Shown here in pieces: positions 60,702 through 64,000 of a stretch of DNA of 64,000 nucleotides (position 1 is its first letter; every line of letters starts with the position of its first letter). The DNA comes from Microvirga arsenatis (GTDB taxonomy: Bacteria > Pseudomonadota > Alphaproteobacteria > Rhizobiales > Beijerinckiaceae). The position numbers were made by a program, and so were the translations under genes. The stretch lies in the NCBI RefSeq assembly GCF_009910705.1, contig NZ_JAAAXJ010000008.1, forward strand, positions 62,001 to 126,000, in the 5' to 3' direction. Under the pieces are notes generated by a model, which was given only the letters and a program-made list of their open reading frames with translations, did not search any database and was not told the DNA's origin.

Positions 60702-62140
60702 CGATGAGACGCGCACGGCGCACGAAGATCCTGGCGACCTTGGGTCCCGCTTCCGAGAACCCCGAGATGATCGCCAAGCTGTTCGAGGCGGGGGCCGACG
60801 TGTTCCGCCTCAACATGAGCCATCTGCCGCGCGAGAAGCTGAAGGAGCGGGTGGCGATGATCCGCTCGGTCGAGGCCAAGTTCAAGCGGCCCATCGCCAT
60901 CCTGGCGGATCTTCAGGGCCCCAAGCTGCGCGTGGGCGCCTTCGAGGGCGACGGCGCCATGCTGGTTCAGGGGCAGTCCTTCACCCTCGATGCGGACACC
61001 ACGCCCGGAACGGCCAAGCGCGTGCACCTGCCCCATCCCGAGATCCTCTCCTCGCTCGAGCCCGGCCATACGGTCCTGATCGACGACGGCAAGCTGCGGC
61101 TTCGCGTGAAGAGCGTGAAGCAGGGCTCCGCCACCACCTCCGTCGAGGTCGCCGGCAAGATCTCCAACCGCAAGGGCGTGAGCCTGCCCGACACCACGAT
61201 CCCGGTTGCGGCCATGACCGACAAGGACCGCTCGGACCTGGAGGCCGCCCTCGACGCGGGAGTGGACTGGATCGCCCTCTCCTTCGTGCAGCGTCCCGAG
61301 GACGTGGCCGAGGTGAAGAAGGTGGCCCGCGGCCGGGCGCTGGTCATGGCCAAGCTCGAGAAACCCCAGGCGATCACCCGCCTCGACGAGATCATGGAGA
61401 TCTCGGATGCGGTCATGGTCGCCCGCGGCGATCTCGGCGTCGAGATGCCGCTGGAAAAGGTGCCGGGCATCCAGAAGCGCATCGTCCGCACGGCGCGCCG
61501 TTACGGCAAGCCAGTGGTGGTGGCGACCCAGATGCTCGAATCCATGATCACCTCGCCCGTGCCGACCCGCGCCGAGGTCTCGGACGTGGCAACGGCCGTC
61601 TATGACGGCGCCGACGCGGTGATGCTCTCGGCCGAGAGCGCCTCGGGCCAGTACCCGATCGACGCGGTGGCCACCATGAACCGGATCGCCGAGGAGGTGG
61701 AGCAGGATCAGAACTACTGGTCGATCGTGCGCACCCTCAACGCCGAGCCGGAGGCCACCGGGTCAGACGCCATCGCGGCAGCCTCGCACCAGATCGCCGA
61801 CACGCTGAACCTCAAGACGGTGGCCGCCTGGACGTTTTCGGGCTCCACCGCCTTCCGCATCGCCCGCGAGCGGCCGAACTCGACCGTGATCGCGCTCACC
61901 CCCAGCATCGACACCGCCCGCCGGCTTGCCCTGGTCTGGGGCGTGCATTCGATCCGCACGAAGGATGCGAGCGACATCGACGACATGGCCTCCCGCGCCT
62001 GCAAGTTCGCCGTGCGCGAAGGCTTCTCGACGGTGGGAGACCGGGTGATCATCGTGGCCGGCATGCCCTTCGGCACGCCCGGCGCCACCAACATGGTGCG
62101 AATCGCCTTCGTGAGCCAGGACCACGCCGCTCAGGCGTGA
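60698..62140 (+). CDS. pyk: Pyruvate kinase
   Basis: Pyruvate kinase makes ATP and pyruvate from phosphoenolpyruvate. The 480-residue protein contains TKILATLGPASENPEMI, ILADLQGPKLRVG, FVQRPEDVAEVKK, the active-site VMVARGDLGVEMPLEKVPGIQKRI and TQMLESMITSPVPTRAEVSDVA. A second ATG two codons in is an alternative start. It overlaps the DUF1036 gene at the 5' end and the convergent hydrolase gene by ten bases at the 3' end. Confidence 0.97.
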   Translation: MTMRRARRTKILATLGPASENPEMIAKLFEAGADVFRLNMSHLPREKLKERVAMIRSVEAKFKRPIAILADLQGPKLRVGAFEGDGAMLVQGQSFTLDADTTPGTAKRVHLPHPEILSSLEPGHTVLIDDGKLRLRVKSVKQGSATTSVEVAGKISNRKGVSLPDTTIPVAAMTDKDRSDLEAALDAGVDWIALSFVQRPEDVAEVKKVARGRALVMAKLEKPQAITRLDEIMEISDAVMVARGDLGVEMPLEKVPGIQKRIVRTARRYGKPVVVATQMLESMITSPVPTRAEVSDVATAVYDGADAVMLSAESASGQYPIDAVATMNRIAEEVEQDQNYWSIVRTLNAEPEATGSDAIAAASHQIADTLNLKTVAAWTFSGSTAFRIARERPNSTVIALTPSIDTARRLALVWGVHSIRTKDASDIDDMASRACKFAVREGFSTVGDRVIIVAGMPFGTPGATNMVRIAFVSQDHAAQA

Positions 62141-63114
62141 TCCGCTTCCGCCCTGGCTGGTGCGATCCGTCCGGCCAGGGCTTCGATGGCGGAAAGGACG
62201 GTCGCCTTGTCGGCATATTGCGGCATGTGGCCGATGCCTGGCATCAGGATAAGCTCGGCTCCCGGCACCTCTCTGGCGAAGGAGCGGCTGTGGAGATCGG
62301 TCCAGACGATCTCGTCCCTGTCGCCCGCGACCACCGTCGCCGGTACGCGGATCTCGCGGTAGCGCGGGCTCTGGCGCCGGGCCGCGTCGTACATGACGGC
62401 GAAATCATGCAGGTTGACCTCGTAGGCCCGCGGCCGAAAGGCAAGCGGGATGAAGCCCTGCCGGACGATGCCCGGGGGAGGAGGCTGGGGGCTGAAGGTC
62501 TTTGCCTTCATCCAGGGCCTCAGCACCAGCAGGAGCGGCACCGCCAGGGTGCGGATCAGCAGCCATCCGGCCCGGGAATCGACGAGGCGCCGGTACCAGC
62601 CGATATAGCCGCCGGGCCAAGGCGAGGTGATGCCGGACAGAACGAGGATCGCGCCTGTCACGTCGGTGTGGTCGAGGGCGAAATGCGGCACCACCAGCCC
62701 CGACCAGGAATGGCCCACGATCACGGCCTCACGAACGCCCAGCCGGCGCAGGGCCTCGGCGATGAGGGCGGCCTGCCGGGCCGGATCGGCCTCGCCGAGG
62801 CCGGGCCTGCGCGTGCTCCAGCCATGGCCCGGCCGGTCGATGGCGATCACCCGGTAGGCCTGCGACAGGGGCGTTCCAAGTCCCAGCATGGACTCGGCGA
62901 GGTTGGACGAGGCGCCGTGCAGGATGACGACGGTTCCGCGCGGCGGAGCATCCTTCGGCCCCTCCTCCCGATAGTGGAGACGGCAGCCCTCGACCTCCAT
63001 GAAGCGGCCGGTCGGCGGATAGCGCCGCTCGATGCACCAGGCGTAGAGAAAGGTGAAGGCGGCGCCCAGGATCAACAGGAGGGCCGGCGCCGCGACGAGA
63101 GCGAGCAGGGTCAT
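62131..63114 (-). CDS. Membrane-anchored alpha/beta hydrolase
   Basis: A 327-residue alpha/beta-hydrolase with one N-terminal membrane segment. Motifs include the oxyanion HGASSNLAESM, the nucleophile elbow VGHSWSGLV, the acidic AGDRDEIV and the catalytic His in GIGHMPQY. The lid region includes LRPWMKAKTFSPQPPPPG. The substrate is unknown. It sits 15 bases after the TPR gene on the same strand. Confidence 0.88.
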   Translation of the reverse strand: MTLLALVAAPALLLILGAAFTFLYAWCIERRYPPTGRFMEVEGCRLHYREEGPKDAPPRGTVVILHGASSNLAESMLGLGTPLSQAYRVIAIDRPGHGWSTRRPGLGEADPARQAALIAEALRRLGVREAVIVGHSWSGLVVPHFALDHTDVTGAILVLSGITSPWPGGYIGWYRRLVDSRAGWLLIRTLAVPLLLVLRPWMKAKTFSPQPPPPGIVRQGFIPLAFRPRAYEVNLHDFAVMYDAARRQSPRYREIRVPATVVAGDRDEIVWTDLHSRSFAREVPGAELILMPGIGHMPQYADKATVLSAIEALAGRIAPARAEADHA

Positions 63115-63129
63115 CCCTGCAAGCTGGGA

Positions 63130-63738
63130 TCAGAGGTCCTGCCCGTCAACCTGGGGACCGAGGCGCGTCACGATGGTTTTCACGTCCGAGGCCTGCGGGT
63201 TGAGCTTCAGCACCCGACGATAGGCCTCGAGCGCCCGGGCCTTGTCGTCGGAGGCCATGAAGATGTGGCCCAGGCCGGTCCAGGCATTGAAGTGGCGGGG
63301 TTCGATCTTGAGCGCCCGGTGCAGGTCGGCCATGGCGGCCACCGGGTCGTCGAGCTGGTAGAACACCGTGGCACGCTTGTACCAGGCCTCGGCCCAATTG
63401 GGCTGGATCGCCAGCACCCGGTCGATCAGCTCGACGGCCAGCGGATAGTTCTTTTTGCCGAAGGCCTCGCCTGCGCGGCTGAGGAGAAGATCGGCCGTGT
63501 CGGAGCCCGAACGGGAGAAGCGGCGCTCGATGAGATTCGAGATGCCCTCGGCCTCACGCTCCGACTGGGCCTTGCCGAGGCGCTCGAAGAGCTCGTCGAG
63601 GCTGGACGGGCGCGGGGGATTGGGCTTGGCCGGGGGGGCCTGCTCCTTCTGGTCCTTGGGCCGCACGGGAGACTGCGCCGCAGCGGGGTGGGCGAGGAAG
63701 ACCAGGGACAGGATCGTGATGGACGCGAAAAAGCGCAT
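63130..63738 (-). CDS. Secreted TPR-repeat protein
   Basis: A 202-residue protein with a signal peptide (MRFFASITILSLVFLAHPAAAQ), a Pro-rich linker and two or three tetratricopeptide repeats (AVELIDRVLAIQPNWAEAWYKRATVFYQ in outline). It is probably a periplasmic adaptor. Co-transcription with the following hydrolase is likely from the short gap. Confidence 0.83.
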   Translation of the reverse strand: MRFFASITILSLVFLAHPAAAQSPVRPKDQKEQAPPAKPNPPRPSSLDELFERLGKAQSEREAEGISNLIERRFSRSGSDTADLLLSRAGEAFGKKNYPLAVELIDRVLAIQPNWAEAWYKRATVFYQLDDPVAAMADLHRALKIEPRHFNAWTGLGHIFMASDDKARALEAYRRVLKLNPQASDVKTIVTRLGPQVDGQDL

Positions 63739-63866
63739 GCCGGGATTTTAGGGTCCCGGCATGCGCGGTCAATTCAGATAATCGTGTGCGGCATCGCCGC
63801 ACCGCCGGCTTCAGGATCGCATCGCTTATGCCGGGGAACCGGCTTCCACTTCCCCAGCGCGATGCA

Positions 63867-63992
63867 TTAGCCCTGACGCGCCTTGTAGCGCTTCTGGGTC
63901 TTGTTGATGATGTAGACCCGGCCCTTGCGACGAACCAGCTGGTTGTCGCGGTGACGGCCGCGGATCGACTTCAACGAGTTACGGATCTTCAT
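63867..63992 (-). CDS. rpmJ: 50S ribosomal protein L36
   Basis: The minus strand translates as a 41-residue basic protein beginning [18 protein letters not shown] and continuing [23 protein letters not shown], the L36 pattern of alphaproteobacteria. It has no cysteine, so it is the zinc-independent form, like L31 in this window. The start is only eight bases from the window edge, so its ribosome-binding site is only partly visible. Confidence 0.96.
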   Translation of the reverse strand: MKIRNSLKSIRGRHRDNQLVRRKGRVYIINKTQKRYKARQG

Positions 63993-64000
63993 ATCCGGTC

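Noticed and set aside
1..64000. tRNA, rRNA or CRISPR loci
   Set aside because: No cloverleaf with a TTCGAATCC-type arm, no ribosomal RNA sequence and no regularly spaced direct repeats were found by eye; the repeats present are palindromic and scattered.
1..64000. Insertion sequences, prophage or plasmid genes
   Set aside because: No transposase, integrase or phage structural gene was recognised in any frame.

Overview
The window is GC-rich, densely coded chromosomal DNA of an alphaproteobacterium. The order Hyphomicrobiales (Rhizobiales) is indicated by the ruvCAB-ybgC-tol-pal cluster, the 6S RNA/5-formyl-THF cyclo-ligase pair, the gene for GapR (DUF2312), the DUF1465/DUF1192/DUF1013 cell-cycle neighbourhood, split transhydrogenase subunits and the tkt-gap-pgk-fba cluster. 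The style of the protein sequences and intergenic repeats resembles Microvirga/Methylobacteriaceae, but that is an impression and not a proof. No phage, IS element, CRISPR array, rRNA or tRNA gene was recognised; almost everything is core metabolism, envelope or cell-cycle machinery.

Layout. 1-7.0 kb: the Tol-Pal envelope system on the minus strand (tolQRAB, then pal), interrupted by a plus-strand phospholipase D-like gene and an hdeD-like gene. 7.3-9.2 kb: a plus-strand mannitol-dehydrogenase-family gene and an NTF2-like gene. 9.2-13.2 kb: ybgC, ruvB, ruvA, ruvC and yebC, with palindromic repeats between genes that normally touch. 13.3-18.6 kb: exoD, a ymdB-type phosphodiesterase, 5-formyl-THF cyclo-ligase with 6S RNA, two acetyltransferases, zapA and a DUF4164 gene. 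18.8-25.9 kb: the central-carbon cluster tkt, gap, pgk, class II fba, a divergent thiE-like gene and a Sel1-repeat gene.

26-29 kb: suhB-like phosphatase and a MotA/TolQ-like plus OmpA/MotB-like pair that looks like an ion-driven envelope stator. 29-35.3 kb: a small DUF3606 gene in a lower-GC islet, an ABC exporter, rpmE, an unassigned 0.6-kb intergenic stretch with a consensus promoter, then rcdA-like DUF1465, DUF1192, a quinone oxidoreductase and trcR-like DUF1013. 35.5-43.4 kb: prpE, a TauE/SafE exporter, two YdcH-family genes, purEK, rpsU, a TPR lipoprotein, a nucleotidyltransferase and a GNAT enzyme. 43.7-47.1 kb: pntB, pntAB, pntAA and a cytochrome aa3 subunit IV-like gene. 47.2-52 kb: glycosyltransferase, ABC1 kinase and M3 oligoendopeptidase.

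52.2-56 kb: two peptidoglycan enzymes in tandem (L,D-transpeptidase and DUF882 peptidase). 56-64 kb: DUF1989 protein, thioesterase, gapR, DUF1244, N-formylglutamate amidohydrolase, an EamA transporter, DUF1036 protein, pyruvate kinase, an alpha/beta hydrolase, a TPR protein and rpmJ. Tol-Pal, the stator-like pair, the L,D-transpeptidase and ZapA all serve envelope maintenance and division, while GapR, RcdA-like and TrcR-like proteins belong to the CtrA-type cell-cycle network.

The most distinctive property of the DNA is the number of palindromic intergenic repeats of at least five families. Several copies can be matched to one another across tens of kilobases, and they sit exactly at the joints where canonical operons have been opened. 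The best candidates for undescribed biology are the 31.7-32.1 kb promoter/RNA region, the double hairpin after hdeD, the repeat read in frame at the start of ybgC, and the orphan stator-like pair.
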